From positions 1-64,000 of the forward strand of contig CAQOGY010000014.1 in the NCBI GenBank assembly GCA_948847595.1: 64,000 nucleotides of DNA, given 5' to 3'. The translations under genes and the position numbers were made by a program. The stretch's first letter is position 1. Each line of letters opens with the position of its first letter. A model generated the notes under the pieces. It had not been told where the DNA came from and did no database searches. It was given only the letters and a program-made list of their open reading frames with translations. This DNA is from an uncultured Bacteroides sp. GTDB taxonomy: Bacteria > Bacteroidota > Bacteroidia > Bacteroidales > Bacteroidaceae. This document shows, one piece after another, positions 43,643 to 54,400 of the stretch.

Positions 43643-45199
43643 TTAATTTTTCTTAGCCCACCATAAGTCGGTAGCGTCTGTATCTTGTCCGTTGGACAAG
43701 AAAGAACAAGCCTCCGTTACGTTAGTTCCGTTACTTGCATATTCATCTTCGGAGAAGCGCAGGCGGCGTTGCTGACGTTCTTTCGTAACCCCTTGCGTAG
43801 AGAGATTGTTGTAGGCAGGGAATACGCCAGGATATCCGGTACGGCGGAAGTCGGCCCATGTCTCATTTCCGATCGGGAAATTGGCAATCATCTTCTGCGT
43901 CAGGATGCGTTCGAGATTTTCCTCTTTTGCCTTTTCGCTGCTATCTGTGTTCCAGGCTACCGACAGTTTGCATGAGTTTGAGTAGTTGTAGGCGGAGTTA
44001 GCCGGACATACATAGTCAGCAGGTACATTCGTTTTGTTGGCGATGTAGGTGTCGGCACCCGAAATGCCATGTTCGCTGAATGACAGGCGGATACCTTCTT
44101 TATAGAACTCTTCGGCGGTTCCTCCCATAGTCCATCCCTTTAATGCACCTTCGGCTTTCAGGAAAGCTACTTCGGCTGCATTGAATATCAGCATGGGTGT
44201 CTTTGTTTCTACCTTGACAGTAGAATAAGTGGAGAACATATCCGTAGTGATGCCTTGTATGCCCGAACGTACACCGATATAGTCATAATCTCCGGATGCG
44301 GATGACTTGGTGAAGTATGCTTCACGGCGTGGGTCCTGATAGCCGTTCATGAAAGAAACGATACAGGCGTTCGCACGAACTTCGCCCCATGAGTTGACAC
44401 TGGCAAGTCCGTTCTTATAGTTGGTAGTAGTGATATTGTCATACGCGTCGTATTCATTGCTGTCCATCACTCCATACGGGTGTGCTACCGCTTCTTCCGC
44501 TTTTTCCTTCGCATATTCCGGAACGGCATTGCTGATACGGATGGCGATACGCAGCTTCAGAGAGTTGGCAAACTTGATCCATTTCTTGTAGTCGCCCTGA
44601 TAGATACGGTCTTCCGTAGTCAGCTCATTGAAACTGGAGTCGGTATTCATCAATGACGTGAGTACGTCAATGCTATAGTCAAGATCGTCCATCATCGCTT
44701 TCCAGGCAGTTTCCTCGTTATCATATCTTACGGAATATTGTCCGCTCTGAACCTGGGTATAAGGAAGGGGACCCTGCATGGAAGCGATAATCTGCATAAT
44801 GTGTACCCGCATGATTTTAGCAAGTGCATAGTAGTGTCCCGAACCTTCCGTAAAGCGTTCGATAGAGAAGTAGTTCGGATAGAAGTTCTTGAAATACCAG
44901 TCGACAGACCACTTATTCCAGTTGTCGTCTACATTATAGGTATAGAAGTGCTGGCTCCGGCTCCAGCTGCTGGTCGGAGTAAGCATACCACCGAACGGAC
45001 CTGCCCAGAACGTGATGTTACGCTGTGAGGGGTTCTCTTCTGTGGAGGACATACACGTGATGAGTTGTGCAAACAACAGACGGGAGTTCAACACAGGCGG
45101 CTGATATTGGTTCGAATTAAATTCCTCGAATTTTCCCGTACAGTTGCACATGAGTAGTACGAGTAGTACTGAACATATAATTGGGGTTATTTTCTTCAT
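43643..45199 (-). CDS. SusD-like lipoprotein (SusD-like_2 type)
   Basis: A 518-residue lipoprotein with Cys20 (LMCNC-TGK). It resembles the second SusD family, which lacks the RagB C-terminal pattern but has FEEFNSNQYQPP at the start, TEDRIYQGDYKKWIKFANSLKLRIAIR in the middle (about residues 195-220) and AEVAFLKAEGALKGW. It partners the SusC protein 13 bases upstream. This SusD type is common in ECF-controlled loci for host glycans. No enzyme motif is present. Confidence 0.9.
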   Translation of the reverse strand: MKKITPIICSVLLVLLMCNCTGKFEEFNSNQYQPPVLNSRLLFAQLITCMSSTEENPSQRNITFWAGPFGGMLTPTSSWSRSQHFYTYNVDDNWNKWSVDWYFKNFYPNYFSIERFTEGSGHYYALAKIMRVHIMQIIASMQGPLPYTQVQSGQYSVRYDNEETAWKAMMDDLDYSIDVLTSLMNTDSSFNELTTEDRIYQGDYKKWIKFANSLKLRIAIRISNAVPEYAKEKAEEAVAHPYGVMDSNEYDAYDNITTTNYKNGLASVNSWGEVRANACIVSFMNGYQDPRREAYFTKSSASGDYDYIGVRSGIQGITTDMFSTYSTVKVETKTPMLIFNAAEVAFLKAEGALKGWTMGGTAEEFYKEGIRLSFSEHGISGADTYIANKTNVPADYVCPANSAYNYSNSCKLSVAWNTDSSEKAKEENLERILTQKMIANFPIGNETWADFRRTGYPGVFPAYNNLSTQGVTKERQQRRLRFSEDEYASNGTNVTEACSFLSNGQDTDATDLWWAKKN

Positions 45200-45212
45200 G
45201 ATTCTTTTCTGT

Positions 45213-48200
45213 TTAGAAATTAAGTTTTACGCTAAATCCGATATTACGTGTAGTAGGCTGCATAAAGTAGTCATAGCTTTGATAGTAGTTAGACTGTGTA
45301 GATGCAGTTGCTTCCGGATCGAATGGAGCCTTGCAGTAAATCATCCAGAGGTTTTTTCCTACTAGTCCGACCGTCATTCTAAGTTTGTCCTGGAACCATT
45401 TCTGGGGCAGTGTATAGCTCAGATTCAATTCTGCCAAACGTACGTTGGTAGCACTGTAGGTGTAGTAAGCCGCATAACCTTTTACGGTATCAAAGTATTT
45501 TTCCGTATCCACGTATCCGTGATTGATCATGATACCACCGGCGTCACGATAGTCGGCAGTAACTTTCGATACTCCATACTGGTCGAGCACACTCTGAGTG
45601 CCGGACAAGGCGATACCTCCGAAACGGGCGGTAAGGGTAACTCCCAGGTTGACGCCTTTGTATGAGAAGTTATTGCTCCAGCCCATGTTTGATTTCGGCA
45701 GGATAGAACCCAGCTTGAACTCGTCTACTGATTCGATTTCAATTTTTCCTTCTTTGGATACATAGACGTTGTTGTTACCGTCTCTCTTGATAAGATGAGT
45801 GGCATATACATCGCCGATGGAACCGCCTTTATACAGTTTGACACGTGCATCGAGGTTACCGAGCTGTCCCATGTCGTAATTATCTTTGGTGATCGGTTCT
45901 CCGGTCATCGGATTCACAGAACCTTCGGTCAGTTTGACGATCTTGTTCTTGTTCCATGAGAATGTCAGATTGCTGTCCCAGGAGAAGCCACGCCATTGAT
46001 TATTATAACCTAAAGCGATTTCCATACCTTCGTTGCGGACGTTACCACTCTGGATATATGCTTTGGAATATCCGGAAGAGATAGAAAGATCGGCAGTGAA
46101 AGTCTGGTTGATAGTGCTCGAACGGTAATAGGTCACATCAAAGGAAAGATGGTTGTTTAGCCATTTGGAGTTGACTCCGACTTCCCATGAACGGGTCTTT
46201 TCCGGTTTCAGGTTGCGTACCGGATAGATAGAAGTGGAGGACCACTTTCCGGAAGCGATATTGAACTCATAAGTAGGACGCGTAATGAAGCGTTCGAAAG
46301 ACGTACCTACTTCTGTATAAGAGCCACGCACCTTCAGGTAAGAAAGCCAGTCCGGCAGTTTCACCATGCTCGAAATGATGCCTGATAAACCTACGGAAGG
46401 ATAGAAGAAAGAAGATGCTTCGGAAAATGCCAGTTGCGATTCCCAGTCATTACGTCCGGTAGCTGTCAGATACAACATACTTTTGTAGCCCACCTCCGCA
46501 TTGATGAATACACCTTGCGACTGCTGGATATATCCGGACTGGATTCTTCTGTATTTGGCGGACGTATCGATATTGTGTACGGCAAAGAAGTTGTAGATGC
46601 CTTCCAGATTACCGCCATGACCGATCTGTTCTTCTCTCTGGTCGTTGATAGATGCACCGATATTGGCATTCACCGACCAGGTGTTGTCTTTGAATGTCTT
46701 TGCTATGTTCAGCATGATATCTCCATAGAAACTGCTGTATTCTTTGCGGATATCGTAGTAGCCTCCGTAAGCGCTGGCAAACTGTTCGATAGTGGAAGCA
46801 TAACGCTTGTCTGTAGAACGCATATCTGTCTTGTCATATTTCAGACGTCCGGTGATATCGATACCTTCAATGATATTCCATTTCAGAGAGGCGTTGGTCA
46901 TGAAACGTTTCTTCTTGTTTTCGCGGATGATGCGGTTCATCGTCCAGTAAGGATTCTGCAGCTCCATACTTTGTGTTTCATAAGGCCAGTACTGTTCGTA
47001 AATGCCTAAACCTTCATTATAGCGTTCGTACATACGGACTGCATCAAAGTTCTCCGCACGTGGAAATAAGTAGAGGGAGGTCAGCGGATTGAAATAACGT
47101 CCCTGCGCTGTCATGTTTCTGTCGTTCTGGAAGATCAGGTTAGCTCCGAAATCCAGCGTCAGTTTGTCGTTCAGGAAACTGGCGGTATTGCGTCCGGACA
47201 CATTGTAACGTTCATATTTGTTGTTCGGAAGGATACCGGTTGAGTTCGTCGCAGAGACAGAAACGTAGGTCTGATTCTTTGATGTACCTGTAGAGAGCGA
47301 TACCGAGTTAATGGTATTCACGCCTGTCCGGAAGAAATTGGAAGGATCGTAGTTGCTGTTTACGACGTCGCCCCAACTGGCGAACTGCCCGTCTTTATTG
47401 CCATATTTGCTTTGCATCTTAGGCAACATAGTAGCATTGGAGAAGATGGTACTGCTTGATACGCTTACATTCGTCTTATCCTTCGTTCCTTTTTTGGTAT
47501 TGATAAGCACTACACCGGAAGCGGCTGCATTACCATAAAGTGCTGCGGCTGCGGGCCCGGTCAACATATTGATGGATTCGATATCTTCCGGGTTGATATC
47601 GGCAACGGCATCACTACCCGGCTGATCAGCCGTAATACCGGTATCGCTCGATTCGTTCACCACGTTGAACATTGGAATACCGTCGATAACGTAAAGTGCA
47701 TTGTTCGATTTGGTGATAGATTTCACACCACGCATTACTACACGGGCGGCAGATCCTGCACCCGATGCGGAAGAGTTGATGGTCACACCCGCTACCTTAC
47801 CGTTCAGTGAGTTCATGAAGTTCGGGTCTTTCACGGTAGTGATATCGTCAGAGCTTAGCTGCTGCACGTTGTAGCTCAGCGCCTTCTCCGAACGTTTGAT
47901 ACCCAAAGCGGTGACTACCACCTGATCCAGTTCGGTAGCAGATTCGCTCAGTGTGATGTTCAGTTTCGACTGACCGTTGAATACGATGTTCTGTGTCTGA
48001 AAACCGACATAAGATACGGTTAATACATCACCGATATATACATTGCTCAGACGAAAATCACCATCGATCGAAGTAATCGTTCCCTGTCCGTTTTTGGTAG
48101 CGATAGAGGCGCCGATCACCGGACCGGATGCATCGTTTATTACTCCGGTGACGGTATAGGCCTTTTTCTGTTCGTCGGCTGTTTTCTTGAGAAACAAGAC

Positions 48201-48491
48201 AATGCGCTTTTCGGTAATCCGGTAATCTATCGAAGTGCTTTTCAGTAAAGTACTTACGATTTGATTAATGTCATTCGAAGTCATCTTTATTGACGTCTTC
48301 TGACTGGTGTTGATATCACTGTTGTAAAAGAAAGAATATCCACTTTGCTTTTCGATACTCTCGATTATTTTGGTAATGGGAGTATTTGTGAAATCCAGCT
48401 TGATGTCTCGCTTCGTAGTCTGTGCGAAAGCAAAACAGGGGATCATTAAAAGTAATATTGCCGTACAGATGCTTTTTTTAAGCTCTTTCAT
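45213..48491 (-). CDS. SusC-family TonB-dependent transporter with STN signalling domain
   Basis: 1092 residues from ATG 48491 (MKELKKSICTAILLLMIPCFAFAQ, signal peptide); the ATG at 48545 adds 18 residues. Residues about 28-80 are an STN domain (DFTNTPITKIIESIEKQSGY), the domain that contacts a FecR anti-sigma factor. A carboxypeptidase-regulatory-like domain, plug and barrel follow; the plug has VMRGVKSITKSNNALYVIDG and the protein ends VKLNF. It therefore should both import an oligosaccharide and report it to the sigma system encoded upstream. Of the three SusC proteins in the window only this one has STN, matching its ECF/FecR neighbours. FecR lies 216 bases upstream. Confidence 0.95.
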   Translation of the reverse strand: MKELKKSICTAILLLMIPCFAFAQTTKRDIKLDFTNTPITKIIESIEKQSGYSFFYNSDINTSQKTSIKMTSNDINQIVSTLLKSTSIDYRITEKRIVLFLKKTADEQKKAYTVTGVINDASGPVIGASIATKNGQGTITSIDGDFRLSNVYIGDVLTVSYVGFQTQNIVFNGQSKLNITLSESATELDQVVVTALGIKRSEKALSYNVQQLSSDDITTVKDPNFMNSLNGKVAGVTINSSASGAGSAARVVMRGVKSITKSNNALYVIDGIPMFNVVNESSDTGITADQPGSDAVADINPEDIESINMLTGPAAAALYGNAAASGVVLINTKKGTKDKTNVSVSSSTIFSNATMLPKMQSKYGNKDGQFASWGDVVNSNYDPSNFFRTGVNTINSVSLSTGTSKNQTYVSVSATNSTGILPNNKYERYNVSGRNTASFLNDKLTLDFGANLIFQNDRNMTAQGRYFNPLTSLYLFPRAENFDAVRMYERYNEGLGIYEQYWPYETQSMELQNPYWTMNRIIRENKKKRFMTNASLKWNIIEGIDITGRLKYDKTDMRSTDKRYASTIEQFASAYGGYYDIRKEYSSFYGDIMLNIAKTFKDNTWSVNANIGASINDQREEQIGHGGNLEGIYNFFAVHNIDTSAKYRRIQSGYIQQSQGVFINAEVGYKSMLYLTATGRNDWESQLAFSEASSFFYPSVGLSGIISSMVKLPDWLSYLKVRGSYTEVGTSFERFITRPTYEFNIASGKWSSTSIYPVRNLKPEKTRSWEVGVNSKWLNNHLSFDVTYYRSSTINQTFTADLSISSGYSKAYIQSGNVRNEGMEIALGYNNQWRGFSWDSNLTFSWNKNKIVKLTEGSVNPMTGEPITKDNYDMGQLGNLDARVKLYKGGSIGDVYATHLIKRDGNNNVYVSKEGKIEIESVDEFKLGSILPKSNMGWSNNFSYKGVNLGVTLTARFGGIALSGTQSVLDQYGVSKVTADYRDAGGIMINHGYVDTEKYFDTVKGYAAYYTYSATNVRLAELNLSYTLPQKWFQDKLRMTVGLVGKNLWMIYCKAPFDPEATASTQSNYYQSYDYFMQPTTRNIGFSVKLNF

Positions 48492-48613
48492 GGAAGTGTG
48501 GCAACATTTTTGATAAGAAATTTGGTACTTTCTTAAGTTTGTCATACTTTTATAAATTAGAAATTAAGGATTGTGGCAACTTGGTGTCGCCATGATTTTT
48601 ACGAAGTCTTAGA

Positions 48614-48644
48614 AGCGAGAAGATACTGGTACTATTTTCTCGCT
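48614..48644. other. Hairpin between fecR and susC
   Basis: An 8-bp stem AGCGAGAA/TTCTCGCT (48614-48621 with 48637-48644) and 15-base loop. A T-run follows on the plus strand, not on the minus strand of these genes, so it is a poor terminator for them; it may be an attenuator or mRNA end protecting element. Confidence 0.4.
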
Positions 48645-48707
48645 TTTTCTGTGTTTTCTACAGTATTACGTCATAGGCCATTTGTTTTTTAAGTTTTACA
48701 ATTCTGT

Positions 48708-49604
48708 TTATTTTAGTATTATATTTTTCCCTTTCCGTTCGTACTTGAATGGAGTACTGGTCTGCATGGTTTTTAAGATAGACTCAAGTGACTCATTCGT
48801 GTAAAACTCTCCGGTGAAGGATTTTCCAATCAGTTCATCATTCATGATGATGATTTTGACGTTAAACAGATGTTCCATACGCTGGCAGATATCGAGCAAT
48901 GGCGTTTCTGACAATACCCATACATTCTGTGTCCATCGTATCTCACGACTAGCGTTGCTCAGTTCCGTGAGCAGCATATTACCGCTGTTGACATCATATC
49001 TTAGCTGTTGGCTGGGTTTCATCAACATCTGCCTCTTTTCGTTGCTGACCTCGATAGAACCTTCCAGCAAGGTTGCCGTAATCTGCGGAGACTGTGAGCT
49101 GGCATTGACCGTGAACTTTGTTCCCAATACTCTGATTTTCAGTTCTCCGGCACGTACAATGAATGGATGTTTCTTATCATGCTTTACATTAAAGTACGCT
49201 TCCCCTTCCAAAAACACTTCCCTCGAATCGCCCGCGAAACGTTCCGGGTAGATTAGTTTGGAGTGATTGTTCAACTGAATCACAGTTCCATCTGGCAGTG
49301 GCACATTCTGTACGATTCCGCTGTTGTTACTTTTTATAATGAACGAAGGATCTGAATCCAGCATCATGTATAGCCATCCGCTCATTGCAATCAACAGGGC
49401 TACTGTCGCAGCAGCGAGCCATACCCGGTATTGATGGGTGCGTCGGCGGAAAATGTCAATGGAATTGTTGTCGGTTTGGATTCGTGTCATCAGTCGGGAG
49501 AAAGATTTTTCTGCCGAGTGATCTTTACCTGGACTTGGTGATCGCAGTTCGATACTGTTGATCAACTCATCCATTTTCATTGTTTCTTCTTTTTCAGTGC
49601 GCAT
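48708..49604 (-). CDS. FecR-family anti-sigma factor
   Basis: A 298-residue membrane protein (an ATG at 49580 is also possible). Residues about 62-83 are a transmembrane helix (VWLAAATVALLIAMSGW). The periplasmic part has the FecR domain (PLPDGTVIQLNNHSKLIYPERF, GEAYFNVKHDKKHPFIVRAG, IRVLGTKFTVNA; about 105-200) and the C-terminal DUF4974 domain with FNVKIIIMNDELIGKSFTGEF (about 240-298), which contacts the STN domain. It holds the sigma factor inactive until SusC is loaded. It is 81 bases downstream of the sigma gene. Confidence 0.93.
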   Translation of the reverse strand: MRTEKEETMKMDELINSIELRSPSPGKDHSAEKSFSRLMTRIQTDNNSIDIFRRRTHQYRVWLAAATVALLIAMSGWLYMMLDSDPSFIIKSNNSGIVQNVPLPDGTVIQLNNHSKLIYPERFAGDSREVFLEGEAYFNVKHDKKHPFIVRAGELKIRVLGTKFTVNASSQSPQITATLLEGSIEVSNEKRQMLMKPSQQLRYDVNSGNMLLTELSNASREIRWTQNVWVLSETPLLDICQRMEHLFNVKIIIMNDELIGKSFTGEFYTNESLESILKTMQTSTPFKYERKGKNIILK

Positions 49605-49685
49605 CTTTTTTTCTTGTTTTCTAAAGCTTTATACTATATAGAAAACTCAAGGTGCAAAACTACTAAAAGGAAAATGCACTTTTTT

Positions 49686-50255
49686 TTAAATTTTTTCTAG
49701 AAATGGCTTAATTGCTTCCTTTATTTTGGCTTTGGCGAGTAAAAGTTGCCGTTCTACGGTGCATAGCTTCACATTCAGTGTTTCTGCAATCTCCCGATGA
49801 TTCATCTCATCTTCCTTTGCCATTTTAAAGATGATACGGCAGCGTTCGGGCAGCGAGATGATGGCTTGTTTCACGGCATGATGCAGTTCCTTATAAGAAA
49901 GTTCGTCCAAGGGGGTCTCAGTTGATATGTTTATCTGCAATTCGGTGTCGGGGATATCGTCTCTCTTTGAGATATATCCGCTTTTCAGTACGTTGAGGCA
50001 TCCGTTGCGTACTGCCTGATAGATGTACGGGTGAAAGTTGGGAATGGAAGTCAGCATACTTCTCTCTTTCCAGATAACAAAGAAAACATCTCCTATCACA
50101 TCTTCCGATGCGGCTTCCGAATGAAGGAACAACATGGCAAAGTTGAACAACCGGTCGTAATAATGCATATACAACGTACGAAAAGCCTGAGAATCGCCTT
50201 CAGATACTAATTTTAGTATCTGTCCCTCATTTTCTATACGTTGATTCTTGTTCAT
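49686..50255 (-). CDS. ECF-type RNA polymerase sigma factor
   Basis: A 189-residue sigma-70 family protein with region 2 (QAFRTLYMHYYDRLFNFAM and SEDVIGDVFFVIWKERS, about residues 22-75) and region 4 (LPERCRIIFKMAKEDEMNHREIAETLN, about 130-170). It matches the Bacteroides ECF factors that pair with FecR and STN-type SusC. It probably activates the SusCD-GH18 operon and itself. It is divergent from the second GH18 gene. The leader of about 220 bases to that gene contains a -7 box for GH18 only. Confidence 0.93.
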   Translation of the reverse strand: MNKNQRIENEGQILKLVSEGDSQAFRTLYMHYYDRLFNFAMLFLHSEAASEDVIGDVFFVIWKERSMLTSIPNFHPYIYQAVRNGCLNVLKSGYISKRDDIPDTELQINISTETPLDELSYKELHHAVKQAIISLPERCRIIFKMAKEDEMNHREIAETLNVKLCTVERQLLLAKAKIKEAIKPFLEKI

Positions 50256-50441
50256 AGGTTCTTCTCTCTTGTTATAGTAGAAGGTTGTGGTTTTAACAGC
50301 TACAAAGAAACATACTTTATTTTATTTTTCCTAGCTCTTTTCCCGGGAGTATTTTATTTTTTCTTTTCACATAGCAAACTTTATGTTGATTTTTGGAAGT
50401 ATTATAGTGATTTTTGAACATCTGTTCTCCTTGTCTATGCG

Positions 50442-50449
50442 TACTTTTG
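50442..50449 (+). promoter_or_regulatory. Bacteroides -7 box for the second GH18 gene
   Basis: TACTTTTG matches TAnnTTTG and lies 29 bases upstream of the ATG at 50479. A TTTG at 50413-50416 is 25 bases upstream of it, longer than the usual 19-21. Confidence 0.5.
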
Positions 50450-50478
50450 CGATCAAAACCCACTAATTATCAATCATT

Positions 50479-51444
50479 ATGCTACTACCAAGAAAAATTG
50501 TATTTTTCCTTTTTTTATTTGTCGGATTATCGTTGTATGCACAACAAAACTATCTTATCAGTTCGTATGTGCGAGGTAATTTCTACAATCGCGGGCGTAT
50601 TTCTGCCGAAAGTTTAAGGGCGAGTGACGATCTGATTTTCCTGAACGTTCGTCCGAATAAAGACGGATCACTTTCGTTTGAGAATCCCCGTATTTTTGAG
50701 AATGGGAAAGGGGTGACTAGCTGGGAGGAATTGATAAAGTCTGTTCGTGCGGATGTGAAAGGAACAAAGACAAAGTTACGTTTGGGCGCTGCCAGTGGAG
50801 AATGGAAAGCGATGGTAGCTGACGAGGCTGCCCGTGCTGCATTTGCCAAAAACATAAAGAAGATACTGGAAAAGAATAAGCTCGATGGCATCGACCTGGA
50901 TTTTGAATGGGCGGAGACTGAGAAGGAATATGAAGATTATAGTCAGGCTATTCTGAAAATGAGAGAGGTGTTGGGAGATAAATATTTGTTCAGCGTGTCT
51001 CTGCATCCTGTGTGCTATAAGATTAGTAAGGAGGCGATTGCTGCGGTCGATTTCATTTCTTATCAATGTTACGGTCCTTCGCCGGTTCGCTTCCCGATGG
51101 AGAAATACTGTTCGGATATACAGATGGCGTTAGCTTATGGCATTCCGAAGGAGAAGCTGGTGGCAGGCGTTCCTTTTTATGGCGTGACAAAAGATGGTTC
51201 AAAGAAGACTGAGGCTTACTTCAGTTTTGTACAGGACGGGCTGATTACAGGTCCGGCACAAAACGAAGTAACCTATAAGGGAGACGTGTATGTCTTTGAC
51301 GGGCAAGATAATATCCGTGCCAAGACACGTTATGCGATGGACCAGCAACTGAAAGGAATGATGAGCTGGGACTTGGCTACGGATATGCCGTTGAATGACA
51401 GCAGATCGTTGTTTAAGACGATGGTGGAGGAGTTGGGGAGGTGA
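50479..51444 (+). CDS. GH18 chitinase/ENGase-like protein, secreted
   Basis: A 321-residue protein with signal peptide MLLPRKIVFFLFLFVGLSLYAQ. The GH18 motif is complete in LDGIDLDFEW (Asp136, Asp139, Asp141, catalytic Glu143). SVSLHPVCYKIS, VDFISYQCYGPSP and MMSWDLATDMP are barrel segments of a chitinase-type fold. There is no lipobox, so it is probably periplasmic, where it could act on the imported chitobiose-containing product. Its last 32 bases overlap the 3' end of the convergent regulator gene. Whether it belongs to the ECF locus or stands alone is open. Confidence 0.85.
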   Translation: MLLPRKIVFFLFLFVGLSLYAQQNYLISSYVRGNFYNRGRISAESLRASDDLIFLNVRPNKDGSLSFENPRIFENGKGVTSWEELIKSVRADVKGTKTKLRLGAASGEWKAMVADEAARAAFAKNIKKILEKNKLDGIDLDFEWAETEKEYEDYSQAILKMREVLGDKYLFSVSLHPVCYKISKEAIAAVDFISYQCYGPSPVRFPMEKYCSDIQMALAYGIPKEKLVAGVPFYGVTKDGSKKTEAYFSFVQDGLITGPAQNEVTYKGDVYVFDGQDNIRAKTRYAMDQQLKGMMSWDLATDMPLNDSRSLFKTMVEELGR

Positions 51445-54400
51445 ACTGCTTCAGATAATCTGAAGGGGAGACACCAAACTCATCTTTAAAGCATTGACGG
51501 AAATAGCCTGTACTGTTCATTCCTATTTTATAGGCTATTTCCGAGATATTATATTTTCCTTCGAGGAGTAACCGTTCCGCATTCTGCATCTTTACTTTCC
51601 GGATGTACTCGTTCGTTGAAAGTCCGGTCAGCGCTTTCATCTTCCGGTAGAGCGTAGAGCCGCTCATACACATCTTGTCGGACAGATAAGTGATATCAAT
51701 CTTTTCCGAAGAGAGGTTGTCCTCAACCAGTTGCGTGATTTTCTCAATAAATTCGTTATCCAGTTTGCTGAGTGCTTCCGTGATTATGGAACGCTTTTCA
51801 TCCAAATGAGAATTGGGGTTATGACTCGTTCCGGTTTGCTGGAATTGAGCAATCAGTTTCTTTCTCGAATCGAGCAGATTGTTGATGCGGCTACGCAACA
51901 GTGAAGCACTGAAAGGCTTGGTCAGATAAGAGTCTGCTCCCACTTCGTATCCTTCTTCTTTATCCTGCAATGAATCTTTGGCCGTTAACAGGATGACAGG
52001 GATGTGGCTGGTACGCACATCCTCTTTTAGTTGGCGGCATAGCGTGATGCCATCCATTACCGGCATCATGATATCACTCACTATAATATCGGGAATGCGG
52101 TTGAGTGCCTGCTGTTTCCCTTTTTCACCGTTATTGCCTGTGATCACTTCGAAGGAGTCGGAGAAAGATTCGGCGATGTAATTCTGTATTTCTTCGTTGT
52201 CTTCTACAACCAGCAGGATAGGTTTGCTGTTCTCCGTTGCTGCGGTTTGAGAGTCATCCGTGATTGCTTCCTGATCTTCCGGTTTTTCTTTTGTTTCAGT
52301 GGAGTCAGTATGTAAGGCGTTCGGGTAGATGTTGTCCGTCAGTAAGCTGATATAGAAAGTACTTCCTTCATTTGGCGTACTCTCTACGCGTATATCTCCT
52401 TCATGCAGTTCCACCAGATTTCTCACTAATGCCAGTCCGATGCCGGTACCTGATGCCTGATGTTTCCCGCTTTCCTGATAATAACGGTCGAAGATATGAG
52501 GCAGGGCTTCCGCAGAGATGCCGTAGCCTGTATCGCTGACCTTTATCTCTGTATACGAAACCTCATTTCTTGTCGTTTGACACAAACTGAGAGTGACGCG
52601 CCCCTGTTCTGTATACTTGATGGCATTGGATATCAGATTATCCAGTATAATAGTAATGATCTCTTTATCAAAGAATAGAAGCATTTCTTCTTTTTCTGTC
52701 TGAATACGGAAATCAATTTTCGGCTTCTGATTCAGTTCTTTGTACTTAAGTCCTATCTCATAGATAAGCGGAGTGAGATTGCCTTTGCAGACACACAGCT
52801 TCTTGTTCTGTGTTTCCGTTTTCCTGAACTCCAGAATCTGATTGATCAGATTAAGCAAACGAAGAGCGCTTTGATGAATAACAGACAATTTCTGTACCTG
52901 CTTTGTCGGCAGGGAGGTATCTTTTTGCATATCCTCCAGAGGACCGAGAATCAATGTGAGCGGTGTGCGCAATTCATGCGTTATGTTGGTGTAGAAGCGC
53001 AGGCGTTCCTGATTCAATTCCTGTTCCTGTTCATGATTCTTCTTTTCCAGCGTGTAGAGGCTTTCCAAATCTATTTTCTTTTTGTAAGCGTGTATGATGA
53101 GATAAATGATGCTGATAGATATTAGGATATAGATAAGCTTCGCCCACCACGTCAGCCACATAGGGGGATTGATCCGGATGATAAGGGAAGTCGCTTCTTC
53201 CGGCCACTCCTGATTGTGTATGCGTGCTTTGATAAGGAACTCATATTTACCGGGCGGAATATTTCGGAAAGTTACACTATTGTTCTCATTAACGGTATAC
53301 CAGGAGTTTTCAAGTCCTTTCAGCATATAGGTGTACTCCATTTGATTCACGAAGGAATAGTTTTGCACATTGAATGTCAGACTGAATGTATTCTGTTCAT
53401 GTGTCAGTTCCACTTCCCGTTTCTCGGATAGTGAAACAAATGCCTCACTGTTCTCTTGGGTTCCCAGCCGTTCGAATATCTTCATTTCGGTGATGATCAC
53501 AGGGGGGATCTTGAACTCGCTCATCGCAATATTGGGAGCAAAGCAGCAGAGTCCGTTGATAGATCCGAAATAGATGGAACCATCCGTATTCTTTGCCACA
53601 CTGGCTCTCATAAAGTTTCCGGCGGGGACATCATCTGAGTGGCCGTAGTAATAGAACCGTTTCTTCTTTGTCACGTAACATCCGATTCCCTTGTTGGTGC
53701 TGAACCAGATATTCCCTTGCTGGTCTTCGGTAATTGCCTGGATAAAGGTATTGGCAAAACCGTCTTTACGTTGATAGGTTTGGTAATCCGTATCTTCCGG
53801 CGAACGAAAGCATACCAGTCCGTCACCGGTAGCGACCCATATTCTTTTCTCCTTGTCCTCATAGATTTGATTGATGGTATTGGAACAGAATCCTTCTCTC
53901 TGTATATAATGCTTGATCAGATGAAAATCCGGGCTATATACTCCCATGCCGTCGCCGAACGTTCCGATCCAGAAACGTCCTTTGTCATCTTGTTCAATGG
54001 TACGGATGAGGTTGCCGTGCAGTTCGCTGTTGCCGGAATGATAGTGCTGTATCACTTCCATCTTGTCCGGATCATAGATGTATATGCCTTCACTGCACCC
54101 TATCCAGATACGGTGCTGATTGTCTTCACAGAAAGTACGGATATCCAAATTGGCTCTTCCCATTGGAGTGATCGAGCGGAATGTCTTTGTCTGGGGATTA
54201 TAGAGACTGACACTTCCCTGAAAAGTGCCGAACCATAAATTTCCCTTCGAATCCTGGAAAGCGGTCTGTACGGAATTGGATAGCAGCTCTCCTGTTTCTT
54301 TTTTATAGATAGCCACGCGCTTGTTATTCTCGAAGACATTGATGCCTCCTCCATCCGTACCGATCCATAAACGACCTTGTCTGTCCGTACATATACTGCT

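Noticed and set aside
51413..51444. Overlap of HTCS and GH18 3' ends as a sign of frameshift or fusion
   Set aside because: Both proteins end with family-typical C-termini; it is a short convergent overlap of no evident consequence.
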